From: Bartonella kosoyi
GTDB lineage: Bacteria > Pseudomonadota > Alphaproteobacteria > Rhizobiales > Rhizobiaceae
Length of the DNA: 64,000 nt
Reading direction: 5' to 3'
Assembly (NCBI RefSeq): GCF_003606325.2
Contig: NZ_CP031843.2
Span: forward strand, 744,001-808,000
In this document: positions 16,971 to 24,429 of the stretch, one piece after another
How the letters are laid out: the number at the start of each line of letters is the position of its first letter
Numbering within the stretch: the first letter of the stretch is position 1
The notes under the pieces: generated by a model
Seen by the model: only the letters and a program-made list of their open reading frames with translations
Database searches by the model: none
What the model was told of the DNA's origin: nothing
Made by a program: the position numbers and the translations under genes

Positions 16971-16991
16971 ATGCTGTCGCTAGCATATAAC
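16971..16991 (+). promoter_or_regulatory. Putative promoter and palindromic operator of leader copy B
   Basis: Palindrome ATGCT-N6-AGCAT (16971-16986) abuts a -10-like TATAAC (16986-16991), 6 nt before the conserved GTCGGG. The same arrangement occurs before copies A and C. A CTGACT at 16958-16963 is spaced too far (22 bp) for a normal -35, suggesting activator help or a different promoter class. Confidence 0.5.
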
Positions 16992-16997
16992 GATTTT

Positions 16998-17098
16998 GTC
17001 GGGTGTGCTTATGCCATACAATACCCTTCGCGAGGGAAAAGTATAAGCAACGGACTAGTTACCGTGTTTTTAGCACCCGGCGCCCTTATGGGCTGTCA
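16998..17098 (+). ncRNA. Structured leader RNA, copy B (upstream of hexapeptide operon)
   Basis: Helices: P1 CGGGTG (17000-17005) with CACCCG (17074-17079); P2 GCTTATGC (17007-17014) with GTATAAGC (17041-17048); P3 CCCT (17024-17027) with AGGG (17033-17036); P4 ACGG (17050-17053) with CCGT (17062-17065); P5 GCCC (17082-17085) with GGGC (17090-17093). Compared with copy A, P2, P3 and P5 carry paired changes. The internal loops CATACAATAC and AAAAG are almost invariant, as expected for a binding site. It ends 30 nt before the ATG of the first hexapeptide gene. Confidence 0.75.
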
Positions 17099-17128
17099 AT
17101 TAAAAACTCTAAATAACTAGGTGTTAAA

Positions 17129-17653
17129 ATGCATTCTAAAGAAAAAAATCAAGAAACATCTCCAAAATATCAACTCACAAATCAAACAATCATTCGCGAA
17201 GGTAAAAAACTTTATCGCATTAAGGCGTTAAGAGATTTCGGTGATGTTAAAGCTGGTCAATTGGGCGGCTTTATTGAAAGTGAAGATAATCTCTCTCATG
17301 ATGGCAATTGCTGGGTTGGTGATCAGGCCATTGTTGTGAGTCCTGGTCGTGTTTATGATAATGCGCAGGTTTATGGCAATGCAGGTGTTGGTGGTTTTGT
17401 ATATGGTAATGCTCGCGTCTACGATTCAGCAAAGGTTTTTGCCAATGCCCATGTGTATGATAATGCCCATGTTTTCGATAGTGCAAAAATTGTAAGTAAA
17501 GTGCATGTTTATGAAAATGCCAATGCATGTGGCATGGCTATTGTTACTAAGAATATTTGTGGTGACACAATGAATAATGTTTATACAGAACGCCTTTCTC
17601 CTTATGGTGAAATTTGCTTTGTTATGTGTCGTCCTCATAGGAAAACAGCTTAA
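17129..17653 (+). CDS. Hexapeptide-repeat (left-handed beta-helix) phage protein 4
   Basis: 174 residues. Head domain (YQLTNQTIIREGKKLYRIKA, RDFGDVKAGQLGGFIESEDN, SHDGNCWVGDQA) followed by repeats such as VYDNAQVYGNAGVGGFVYGN. The C-terminal tail contains YTERLSPYGE, nearly the same as the tail of the gene at 22023-22601 on the opposite strand, while the heads differ more. It is the first gene after leader copy B. Confidence 0.8.
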   Translation: MHSKEKNQETSPKYQLTNQTIIREGKKLYRIKALRDFGDVKAGQLGGFIESEDNLSHDGNCWVGDQAIVVSPGRVYDNAQVYGNAGVGGFVYGNARVYDSAKVFANAHVYDNAHVFDSAKIVSKVHVYENANACGMAIVTKNICGDTMNNVYTERLSPYGEICFVMCRPHRKTA

Positions 17654-17656
17654 ATA

Positions 17657-17733
17657 ACGCGCGGGCGCGGCGGGGCGCCCCCTTTTAAACATTTCATTTT
17701 AAAATTTAAATCTTTTTATAAAGGAATAGTGTT
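17657..17733 (+). repeat. GC-rich spacer repeat between hexapeptide genes
   Basis: A block of G and C (CGCGCGGGCGCGGCGGGGCG) followed by CCCCC and an AT-rich stretch ending AAAGGAATAGTGTT before the ATG. Reverse-complement copies lie at 22602-22680 and 23470-23540, with a weaker relative at 21955-22020. In such AT-rich DNA these identical spacers are probably recombination sites between cassettes, or transcript hairpins. Confidence 0.7.
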
Positions 17734-18537
17734 ATGCAAAAGAAATTTGCACTCACAAATGAAACGCGTATATTTAATAATAAAACTCTTTATCGCATTA
17801 AAGCTTTAAGAGATTTTGATGATGTCAAAGCTGGTCAATTGGGCGGCTTTATTGAAAAGGAAAACAATCTCTCTCATGATGGCAACTGCTGGGTTTATGA
17901 TAATGCTCTTGTTTTAAGTCCAGCCCATATTTACGAAAATGCCAAGATTTTTAATAAGGCTATTATAATGGGTAATGTTTATGGCAATGCTCATGTGTAT
18001 GACAGTGCCCGCGTTTATGCAAATGCTCATGTTTATGACAATGCGCATCTTTCTTATAATGCTTGGGTTTATCATCAGGCGCGGGTTTATGGCAATGCAA
18101 AATTATCAGGAAGTGCACGTATTCATGGCAATGCTGAGGTTTATGATTATGCTGTTGTTAGTGGTGCTGCTAAAATTTATGGCAAGGTTTATGGTCGTGC
18201 TAGTGTGGGGTGCCATGCTGAGATTAAAGGCTTTGTTTATGGCAATGCAAAAGTATCAGGATCTGCTTGTATTTATGATGGTGCGCATATTTTTGATAAA
18301 GCAAGGGTTTATGGAAAAGCGGTTGTTTATAAAGATGTCAAGATTTATGGCAATGCGCGTGTTTATGAGAATGCTATGATTTATGAAAAAGTAGAAATCT
18401 ATGATGACGCGTGTGTTTCTAACAGATCTATTATTGCTGAGGGTGTAAAAATTTATGGCAATGCCGCTCTTAAAGAAAAGAAAATATTTCGTGAAGATGT
18501 TTGTAGTAATGATGCCATTAGTGAAAAAGCAGCGTAA
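17734..18537 (+). CDS. Hexapeptide-repeat (left-handed beta-helix) phage protein 5
   Basis: 267 residues, the longest of the family, with about 30 helix turns (for example VYANAHVYDNAHLSYNAWVY). The head MQKKFALTNETRIFNNKTLY and the spacer before it match the gene at 22023-22601 on the other strand, but the tail (NDAISEKAA) differs. This head/tail exchange is direct evidence of shuffling. Second gene after leader copy B; a terminator follows. Confidence 0.8.
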   Translation: MQKKFALTNETRIFNNKTLYRIKALRDFDDVKAGQLGGFIEKENNLSHDGNCWVYDNALVLSPAHIYENAKIFNKAIIMGNVYGNAHVYDSARVYANAHVYDNAHLSYNAWVYHQARVYGNAKLSGSARIHGNAEVYDYAVVSGAAKIYGKVYGRASVGCHAEIKGFVYGNAKVSGSACIYDGAHIFDKARVYGKAVVYKDVKIYGNARVYENAMIYEKVEIYDDACVSNRSIIAEGVKIYGNAALKEKKIFREDVCSNDAISEKAA

Positions 18538-18566
18538 ATAACGGGGCGGGGGGCTGCTTATAACAA

Positions 18567-18602
18567 AAAAAGCCGTGTCCTTTAAAGACGCGGCTTTTGT
18601 TT
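18567..18602 (+). terminator. Rho-independent terminator of the rightward hexapeptide operon
   Basis: The stem pairs AGCCGTGTC with GACGCGGCT around a TTTAAA-type loop, with A-run and TTTT flanks, 30 bp after the stop codon. Confidence 0.8.
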
Positions 18603-18672
18603 TCACAGAAGGTATATACATTTACACTAAATACGTATCACACAAAACGTGTAAAATGCAAGCATTAATACA

Positions 18673-18708
18673 TAAAAACCGCATCAAAATGAATTGATAC
18701 GGCTTTTA
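18673..18708. terminator. Second hairpin of the CCG/CGG terminator family
   Basis: The stem pairs CCGCATCAA with TTGATACGG, with A- and T-runs on either side, so it could work in both directions. It lies in a gene-free stretch between the hexapeptide genes and ssb. Confidence 0.55.
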
Positions 18709-18846
18709 TAACTAATGAATCAAACAAAATAGAATTGAAAATTAAACACAAAAGCGTTTAAAAAAAATCTTTTCACTACTAAAATACATATTTTGTGTAT
18801 AAACACAAGTTTATTTCAAATATTTGATGATGATTGTTCATATGAT

Positions 18847-18875
18847 AAAGCCGCGCTCTTTATGAACGCGGCTTC
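18847..18875 (+). terminator. Third hairpin of the same terminator family
   Basis: AAGCCGCG pairs with CGCGGCTT around CTCTTTATGAA, followed by CTGTTTT. It lies about 240 bp before ssb. No gene was found between 18538 and 19113 apart from these hairpins. Confidence 0.55.
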
Positions 18876-19113
18876 TGTTTTGCGATGTGTTTCTGTTATC
18901 GTTATTCGTAAGTTTACGAACACCTCTTTTATTGCACATTACGTATCAAAACACAAGCAAATAAGTAAAATAAAAACAGGATTAATTCTTTAGATTCAGT
19001 TTATTAAAACTATTTTTGCTTGTAATAATATAGCATAATGTGTTATATTATTGTTATGTATCAGTTATTTCCGTTTCTAAGTACCATTTCCCATAAAAAG
19101 GATAGCAAAGCAA

Positions 19114-19557
19114 ATGCTTAATAAAGTGATGTTAATTGGTCATTTAGGTGCAAATCCTGAAAGTAAAAAAATGCCGTCTGGTGTAGAAATAGTCAATTTT
19201 CGTATGGCAACTTCTGAAAGCTACACAGATAAGGCAACCAATAAGAAAGTAGACAAAACAGAATGGCATTCCATTGTGGTCTTTAATCCGCATTTGGCAA
19301 AAATAGCGCTTCAGTATCTTAAGAAGGGTAGCAAAGTTTATATCGAGGGGCGCTTACAAACCCGTAAATGGCAAGATAAAAACGGTATTGAACGATATAC
19401 AACAGAAGTCATATTGCCTCCGTACAAAGGCGACTTAAAGCTCTTAGATGCCAAAAATGATGATAATCAAGAGCAGTCATCATCTGCTTATGACAGAAGC
19501 ATTTATAGACCTCTTGATACACCCCATACCGTTATGAATGATGATGTTCCTTTTTAA
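19114..19557 (+). CDS. ssb: Single-stranded DNA-binding protein
   Basis: 147 residues. The OB-fold starts MLNKVMLIGHLGANPESKKM, with NFRMATSESYTDKATNKKVD and WHSIVVFNPHLAKIALQYLKK, then YIEGRLQTRKWQDKNGIERY, all canonical for bacterial/phage SSB. A short linker leads to the acidic tip DDVPF, which recruits replication partners. It coats ssDNA at the phage fork and for RecT. It is probably the phage copy, lying between the two hexapeptide operons. Confidence 0.95.
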   Translation: MLNKVMLIGHLGANPESKKMPSGVEIVNFRMATSESYTDKATNKKVDKTEWHSIVVFNPHLAKIALQYLKKGSKVYIEGRLQTRKWQDKNGIERYTTEVILPPYKGDLKLLDAKNDDNQEQSSSAYDRSIYRPLDTPHTVMNDDVPF

Positions 19558-19570
19558 ATAGAGGGTATAA

Positions 19571-19717
19571 GTGAAAAGAAACAAGAGGGGACGCCCTAAA
19601 ATCATAGGGCAAATAAGAGAAGCCAATGGTCGTATATCACGTGCAAATCCGTATCATATCAAAAAACACAATAAAGTCAATATGTTGATTGCAATTATTT
19701 TATATGAATCCACTTAA
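19571..19717 (+). CDS. Small basic protein downstream of ssb
   Basis: 48 codons from GTG 19571, 13 bp after ssb. It begins MKRNKRGRPKIIGQIREANG followed by RISRANPYHIKKHNK. The GRP.... NGR.SR pattern occurs in short conserved phage proteins, and the start is AT-hook-like, suggesting nucleic-acid binding. The ribosome site is weak. Confidence 0.45.
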   Translation: MKRNKRGRPKIIGQIREANGRISRANPYHIKKHNKVNMLIAIILYEST

Positions 19718-21038
19718 GAATCCATCTTTTTATGCATGATTCATTTGACCATTTTTTATATAAGATTGCCATGTATGAATAGACCATAAAAAGCAAATCA
19801 TGGTGCAAATATTATAACGCATGTAAACATTCAAATGAAATGAAAAGCAGATATCATTCATAACAGTTCATAAATTTTATGATACGTTTTTATCACAGCA
19901 CAAATCACATTGTTTAAAATTTAGTCGTTTGGAACTATCGATAACATACGTTTAAAGATCACATCTTGTTTTAAAGATTGGATTGTTAATCGCATATTAA
20001 CGTTCGCCAAAATTGGCGAGCGCAAAATAGAGAGCTGTCATAACAGCAGCATCATAATACCGAACATTTTAAAGATTGCATAAAAGGATTAAGGACAAGA
20101 TCGCTTTTAAACGCTTTCTAAAAGTTTAGAAAACGATAAAGAGGTATTTTATATCTTATGAAATGAAAAGCCTTTTAATGAATAGATTGCAGACTAGTTT
20201 TTAGAACAGAACTATATTCGCTTCCATAAAAAAATGGAGGCGCATAATGCCATAGAAGTAGAATACTATATACCTTAGACATGGTATAAAAAACGTTTTA
20301 AAAGTTATCGTTTTAAAATATGAAACCAAATGAGATCTCCTCAAATTTGAGGGCATCTATTTTAGACAAAGATAAGCAAGTAAAATTCAAAACCGTTGTA
20401 ACATCATAAGGCACAGGATTTACTTAATTGTGCTAGCCAAATAGAGCGATTAATTTGCAAAGAAGCTTTGTTTAAAATACGCTTATTATGAAAGCCTTTC
20501 TAAATGAATGTTTAAACGTTTGAAACGGATGTTTATAATAATTTTTAAAACCTTCCATTTGATAAAAGCGGTTGTTTATTTATCTTATGAGAGCTTGTTT
20601 TAAAAACCAGCGTTTGCAAATGTAAAAAGAACGTTTTTATAAGACATTCATTTAAGATGCATTTTCTTTTGATTGAATTGATAAAGCTACCAAACGTTTT
20701 GATTTGTTTGATAGGTTTTGATTTTAGATAATGTGTTATTTGAATTCACTCAGCTCGATTTTGAGCTTAGTATATTGAAACGTTTTAAAAGAAGCATTGT
20801 GATCATGGGCTTTGTTTTAAAAACCCCCCTCACAAAGGAGGGTGTTATGATTAATACGTTTGAGAGTAACAAAAAGCGCTTATAGGCTCTCTCATTCAAG
20901 TGAGTGATTAAAGATCATATACATCATTTACGTTCCTTTTGATAAGTTTTCATATCTCTAATAGAGCGCTTGTAATAGATATGTTTTGTATATATGTGTC
21001 ATTACCTTGATTAGGGTTGATTCATAAGGATAGACATT
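19718..21038. other. Non-coding stretch, possible replication or regulatory region
   Basis: About 1.3 kb without a gene on either strand. It is AT-rich and filled with variants of TTTAAA-containing words (CGTTTTAAAA, GTTTAAAATACG, TTTAAACGTTTG). This is a plausible place for a phage origin because ssb is adjacent, but no defined iteron array is visible. Confidence 0.4.
20817..20846 (-). terminator. Leftward rho-independent terminator
   Basis: On the minus strand CACCCTC pairs with GAGGGGG across TTTGT, followed by TTTTT. It lies about 290 bp beyond the last leftward hexapeptide gene. Confidence 0.5.
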
Positions 21039-21073
21039 AGAAAGCCGCGTCATATCAGTTGGCACGGCTTTCT
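21039..21073. terminator. Bidirectional terminator after the leftward hexapeptide operon
   Basis: AGAAAGCCGCG pairs with a CACGGCTTTCT arm, with T-runs on both strands. It is the fourth member of the GCCGCG hairpin family and lies about 65 bp after the stop of the 21137-21916 gene. Confidence 0.65.
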
Positions 21074-21136
21074 TTTATGAATTCTCTCTTTTATGATGGG
21101 TTTATAGCCATAAAGAAGGCACCCCCATACCTATTT

Positions 21137-21916
21137 TTATTCTGTTTTATCAATAATCTTAACGACATTATCGCTTTGATAAACCTCATAATTTTTAGGA
21201 ACTAACTTTGCTTTGCTTTTTGTGTTGATTGTTGCATTGCCATAAGCACGCCCCCAGATCGTTGCACAATGTGAGATTTTTGCATTACCATAAACAGAGC
21301 CATAAATCTCACAAGAGCCCCCCACGCGCGCATTGCCATAGACCTTGCCATAAATCTTTGCACGACCATTAATCACAGCATAATTATAAATTTTCGCATG
21401 GCTATAAATGCAAGCAGAGCCACAAACCCTAGCATGACCATAGACGCGGGCATAACTAAAAACCGTAGCATCATAAGAAACATGCGCATGGTCATAAATA
21501 TGAGCATCAGCAAGAACGCGGGCAGCACCACTCACATGAGCATTGCCATAAACATTGCCATACACATGAGCACTCCCATAAACACAAGCCTGATCATAAA
21601 TCTTTGCATATTGAGAGATAAAAGCCTTGCCATAGACCTCGGCATTGCCATAAACGAGACCACAGACTTGAGAATAATGCCGTATTTTTGCATCATCATA
21701 AACACGGGCATGACCATAGACACAAGCATTATCATAAACCCAGCAATTGCCATCATGAGATAGGTTGACTTCCTTTTCAATAAAACCCCCCAATGCACCC
21801 GTCTTTACATCAGCAAAATCTTTTAATGCTTTAATGCGATAAAGGCTTGTAATATTTCGAGTAAGAGCATGTTTGATTTTTTTGATTTCACTGGTTAATT
21901 CATATTTTTTGCACAT
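21137..21916 (-). CDS. Hexapeptide-repeat (left-handed beta-helix) phage protein 6
   Basis: 259 residues. The head is KKYELTSEIKKIKHALTRNI with DFADVKTGALGGFIEKEVNL and SHDGNCWVYDNA, then about 30 turns (VYGHARVYDDAKIRHYSQVC). It includes several short G-rich turns (VYGNVYGNAHVSGAAR) that break the regular rise. The tail KLVPKNYEVYQSDNVVKII is unique to this copy. Last gene of the leftward group. Confidence 0.8.
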   Translation of the reverse strand: MCKKYELTSEIKKIKHALTRNITSLYRIKALKDFADVKTGALGGFIEKEVNLSHDGNCWVYDNACVYGHARVYDDAKIRHYSQVCGLVYGNAEVYGKAFISQYAKIYDQACVYGSAHVYGNVYGNAHVSGAARVLADAHIYDHAHVSYDATVFSYARVYGHARVCGSACIYSHAKIYNYAVINGRAKIYGKVYGNARVGGSCEIYGSVYGNAKISHCATIWGRAYGNATINTKSKAKLVPKNYEVYQSDNVVKIIDKTE

Positions 21917-22022
21917 AGAGATACCCTCACAATTTAATGTGTTAAACGTTTTCTAAAATTTGGAATGGAAAAATTTGGTTTGAAAGCAAGCGCCCCCACA
22001 ACGCCCGCCGCTGCTTTATTGA

Positions 22023-22601
22023 TTAAACCCAGACAATTTCTAACTCGCCATAAGGAGAGAGACGTTCAGTATAGGTTTTTATTTTAGTAGACCCGCCGAC
22101 ATTTTCACGAATAACAGCAATGCCATGGATATGAGCATTTTCAAAAATATGCACGTCATTTGCTATACGCGCGTTTTCATAAACCCTAGCATTGTCATAA
22201 ACATAGGCATTATCATAAATAATAGCCTTGCCATACACATGAGCATTGCCATAGACACGGGAATTATCAGAAACAACGGCATTGCCATAAACATGCGCAT
22301 TATCATAAATATAGCCAGCAGCGATAGCATTATCATAAACGCGGGCATGACCATAGATATGACCACAAGCGACAGCCTTGCCAAAAACCCTTGCGTTTTC
22401 ATAAACGTGACCATTTTTAAACACAAGAGCATCATCATAAACCCAGCAATTGCCATCATGAGAGAGGTTATCTTCCTTTTCAATAAAGCCCCCCGAGGCA
22501 CCCGCTTTAACATCAGAAAAGTCTTTTAATGCTTGGATACGATAAAGGGTATGATTACCAAATACACGCGTTTCATTTGTGAGTGTAAACTTTTTTTGCA
22601 T
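22023..22601 (-). CDS. Hexapeptide-repeat (left-handed beta-helix) phage protein 7
   Basis: 192 residues. The head MQKKFTLTNETRVFGNHTLY and the upstream spacer match the 17734-18537 gene, whereas the tail with YTERLSPYGELEIVWV matches the 17129-17653 gene. It looks like a chimera of the two rightward genes, or their parent after loss of the middle. Repeats run about residues 54-165. Confidence 0.8.
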   Translation of the reverse strand: MQKKFTLTNETRVFGNHTLYRIQALKDFSDVKAGASGGFIEKEDNLSHDGNCWVYDDALVFKNGHVYENARVFGKAVACGHIYGHARVYDNAIAAGYIYDNAHVYGNAVVSDNSRVYGNAHVYGKAIIYDNAYVYDNARVYENARIANDVHIFENAHIHGIAVIRENVGGSTKIKTYTERLSPYGELEIVWV

Positions 22602-22680
22602 AACACTATTCCTTTATAAATAGATTTAAATTTTAAAATGAAATGTTTAAAGGGGGCGCCCCCGCCGCGCCCGCGCATTA
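22602..22680 (-). repeat. GC-rich spacer repeat (inverted copy)
   Basis: Reverse complement of the 17657-17733 spacer over nearly its whole length, including the GC block and AAAGGAATAGTGTT before the start codon. Its conservation in a non-coding stretch indicates recent duplication or selection. Confidence 0.7.
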
Positions 22681-22681
22681 T

Positions 22682-23455
22682 TTACGCAGCGTCTTTTCTA
22701 GACTGATTATCATCACAAATATCATTCGTAATTTTTTCACGGCTATTAACCACGGCATTACCATAGATTTGTACATCATGATCAATATTGGATTTACCAT
22801 AGACCTTTGCATTTTCATAAATTCTTGCAAAGGAGCCCACCCGAGCCGAGCCAGAAACCTTTGCATCATCAAAAATACTTGCAAAACTCTTAATCCAAGC
22901 ATTACAAAAGACATGGGCATTGCCATAAATACACGCCCCCCCATAAATGCGTGATTTACCATAAACATGGGAATTCCCATAAACAAAGCCACTCACATGA
23001 GCATTTTCATATACACGGGCATTATCATAAATATGTGCACTAGGAGAAACATTAGCATTATCACAAACCATGGCATTGCCATAAACTAGACCACAGATCC
23101 TAGCATTGTTACTAATTTTTGCATTGTCATAAATGCTAGCATCATGACCGAATACCCATGCCTTATCACAAACCACAGCATTCCCATAAACTTTAGCTTC
23201 CCTAGCAATAATGGCATCATGATGTATTTTTGCATTTTCAGAAACGACGGCATTGCAAAAAACCATAGCATTATCATAGACCCAGCAATTGCCATCATGG
23301 GAGAGGTTGTTTTCATTTTCAATAAAACCGCCCAATTGACCAGCCCTAACATCATCAAAATCTCTTAAAGCACGAATGCGGTGTACAGTAATCCCTTCAA
23401 AAGTATGATTTTCATTAGTCAATTCATATTTTTTAGATACAGTTATAGTGGACAT
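22682..23455 (-). CDS. Hexapeptide-repeat (left-handed beta-helix) phage protein 8
   Basis: 257 residues. The head is VSKKYELTNENHTFEGITVH with RDFDDVRAGQLGGFIENENN, then about 28 turns (ISNNARICGLVYGNAMVCDN). The tail ends SRKDAA. It is flanked on both sides by the GC-rich spacer repeat, so it is bounded like a cassette. Confidence 0.8.
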   Translation of the reverse strand: MSTITVSKKYELTNENHTFEGITVHRIRALRDFDDVRAGQLGGFIENENNLSHDGNCWVYDNAMVFCNAVVSENAKIHHDAIIAREAKVYGNAVVCDKAWVFGHDASIYDNAKISNNARICGLVYGNAMVCDNANVSPSAHIYDNARVYENAHVSGFVYGNSHVYGKSRIYGGACIYGNAHVFCNAWIKSFASIFDDAKVSGSARVGSFARIYENAKVYGKSNIDHDVQIYGNAVVNSREKITNDICDDNQSRKDAA

Positions 23456-23469
23456 AGGTAACTCCCTAA

Positions 23470-23540
23470 GTTTATATTTGATAAATTTTAGAATGAGATT
23501 TTTAAAGAGGGGCGCCCCCGCCGCGCCCGCGCGTTATTTA
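23470..23540 (-). repeat. GC-rich spacer repeat (third copy)
   Basis: The same GC block as at 22655-22680, with a shorter related AT-rich arm, placed between proteins 8 and 9. Confidence 0.65.
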
Positions 23541-24269
23541 CGCAGCATCATTTTCATATTCGCTATCATCGTCATAATACCATTCACAATCAGCATAATA
23601 CTCATGACGGTAATAATCATCTTCACTTCCAAATTCTGGATATGCCTCATCCCAAATATGATCATCAGCAGTTAAAGAGGCGGCGCTATGAACATAAGAA
23701 TCGCCAGAGATAAGAGCCCCACAAACCACGGCATCATCAAAAACACGCGAGCCATCACAAATATGAGCAGCGCCGCTTATTTTAGCATTGCCACCGACAT
23801 GAGCATCATCACAAATAACGGCATCATCACAAATATGAGCATGATCAGTGACGCGGGCGTTATCATAAATTTTAGCATTACCTTCAATTACAACGGCATT
23901 GCTAACATGAGCATTTCCATAAAGCTTTGCATTGTCCTTTAATAACATGCCTTCAAAAATAGCATTACCATAAATTCTTGCATTACCACAAACATCAACA
24001 AAAAAGCTTTTTACTTTAGCATTGCCTGAAACCCTTGCATTTTGAAAGACGCGCGCTTTGTCATAAACCCAGCAATTGCCTTTGTGAGATAAGTTACTTT
24101 CGTTTTCAATATACCCCCCAAGATCGCCCGCTTTGACATCACCAAAATCTCTTAAAGCACGTATACGGTATAATATGAGACCAGTCACAAAATCCATTTC
24201 GCCAGTAAACTCATACTTTTTGGATATTTTTTTCTTATTAACGGGGGTAATTTTTGAGATATTTGTCAT
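23538..24269 (-). CDS. Hexapeptide-repeat (left-handed beta-helix) phage protein 9
   Basis: 243 residues. An N-terminal extension (TNISKITPVNKKKI) precedes the head (KKYEFTGEMDFVTGLILYRI, RDFGDVKAGDLGGYIENESN). The turns are unusually rich in aspartate and histidine (HICDDAVICDDAHVGGNAKI). The last 45 residues are acidic and tyrosine-rich (DDYYRHEYYADCEWYYDDDS), not a helix repeat. It is the first gene after leader copy C and the most divergent member. Confidence 0.8.
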   Translation of the reverse strand: MTNISKITPVNKKKISKKYEFTGEMDFVTGLILYRIRALRDFGDVKAGDLGGYIENESNLSHKGNCWVYDKARVFQNARVSGNAKVKSFFVDVCGNARIYGNAIFEGMLLKDNAKLYGNAHVSNAVVIEGNAKIYDNARVTDHAHICDDAVICDDAHVGGNAKISGAAHICDGSRVFDDAVVCGALISGDSYVHSAASLTADDHIWDEAYPEFGSEDDYYRHEYYADCEWYYDDDSEYENDAA

Positions 24270-24301
24270 AATTAAAACCTTATGGTTATATGTTTGTTAT
24301 T

Positions 24302-24401
24302 GACACCCCTATAAGGGCGCCGGGCGCTAACAAACACGGCCATAAGTCCGTTGTCACACTTTTCTCATAAAGAGTATTGTATGGTGTGACCACACCCGAC
24401 A
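24302..24401 (-). ncRNA. Structured leader RNA, copy C (upstream of leftward hexapeptide operon)
   Basis: Minus-strand helices: P1 CGGGTG (24398-24393) with CGCCCG (24326-24321); P2 GTCACAC (24390-24384) with GTGTGAC (24359-24353); P3 CTC (24374-24372) with GAG (24366-24364); P4 ACGG (24351-24348) with CCGT (24339-24336); P5 CGCCC (24319-24315) with GGGTG (24308-24304). P2 differs from copies A and B at several positions and stays fully paired, and P3 swaps CCCT/AGGG for CTC/GAG. The ATG is about 30 nt further on. Confidence 0.75.
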
Positions 24402-24408
24402 AAATCAC

Positions 24409-24429
24409 TATATATGCTAACAAAAGCAT
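24409..24429 (-). promoter_or_regulatory. Putative promoter and palindromic operator of leader copy C
   Basis: The palindrome ATGCT-N6-AGCAT (24414-24429) touches a -10-like TATATA just upstream of the conserved GTCGGG. The spacing and flanking CTGACTTT match copy B. The palindrome is the only element besides the RNA shared by all three promoters. Confidence 0.5.

Noticed and set aside
17271-18379. Long open frames in alternative frames and on the opposite strand of all hexapeptide genes (M/F-rich or I/N-rich proteins)
   Set aside because: They are shadows caused by the repeated Y-G-N-A codons; they lack ribosome sites and have unnatural composition.
21137-24269. CRISPR array suggested by short regularly repeated DNA words
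   Set aside because: The repeats are 18-bp multiples inside coding frames of beta-helix proteins, imperfect and without constant repeats and unique spacers; there are no cas genes.
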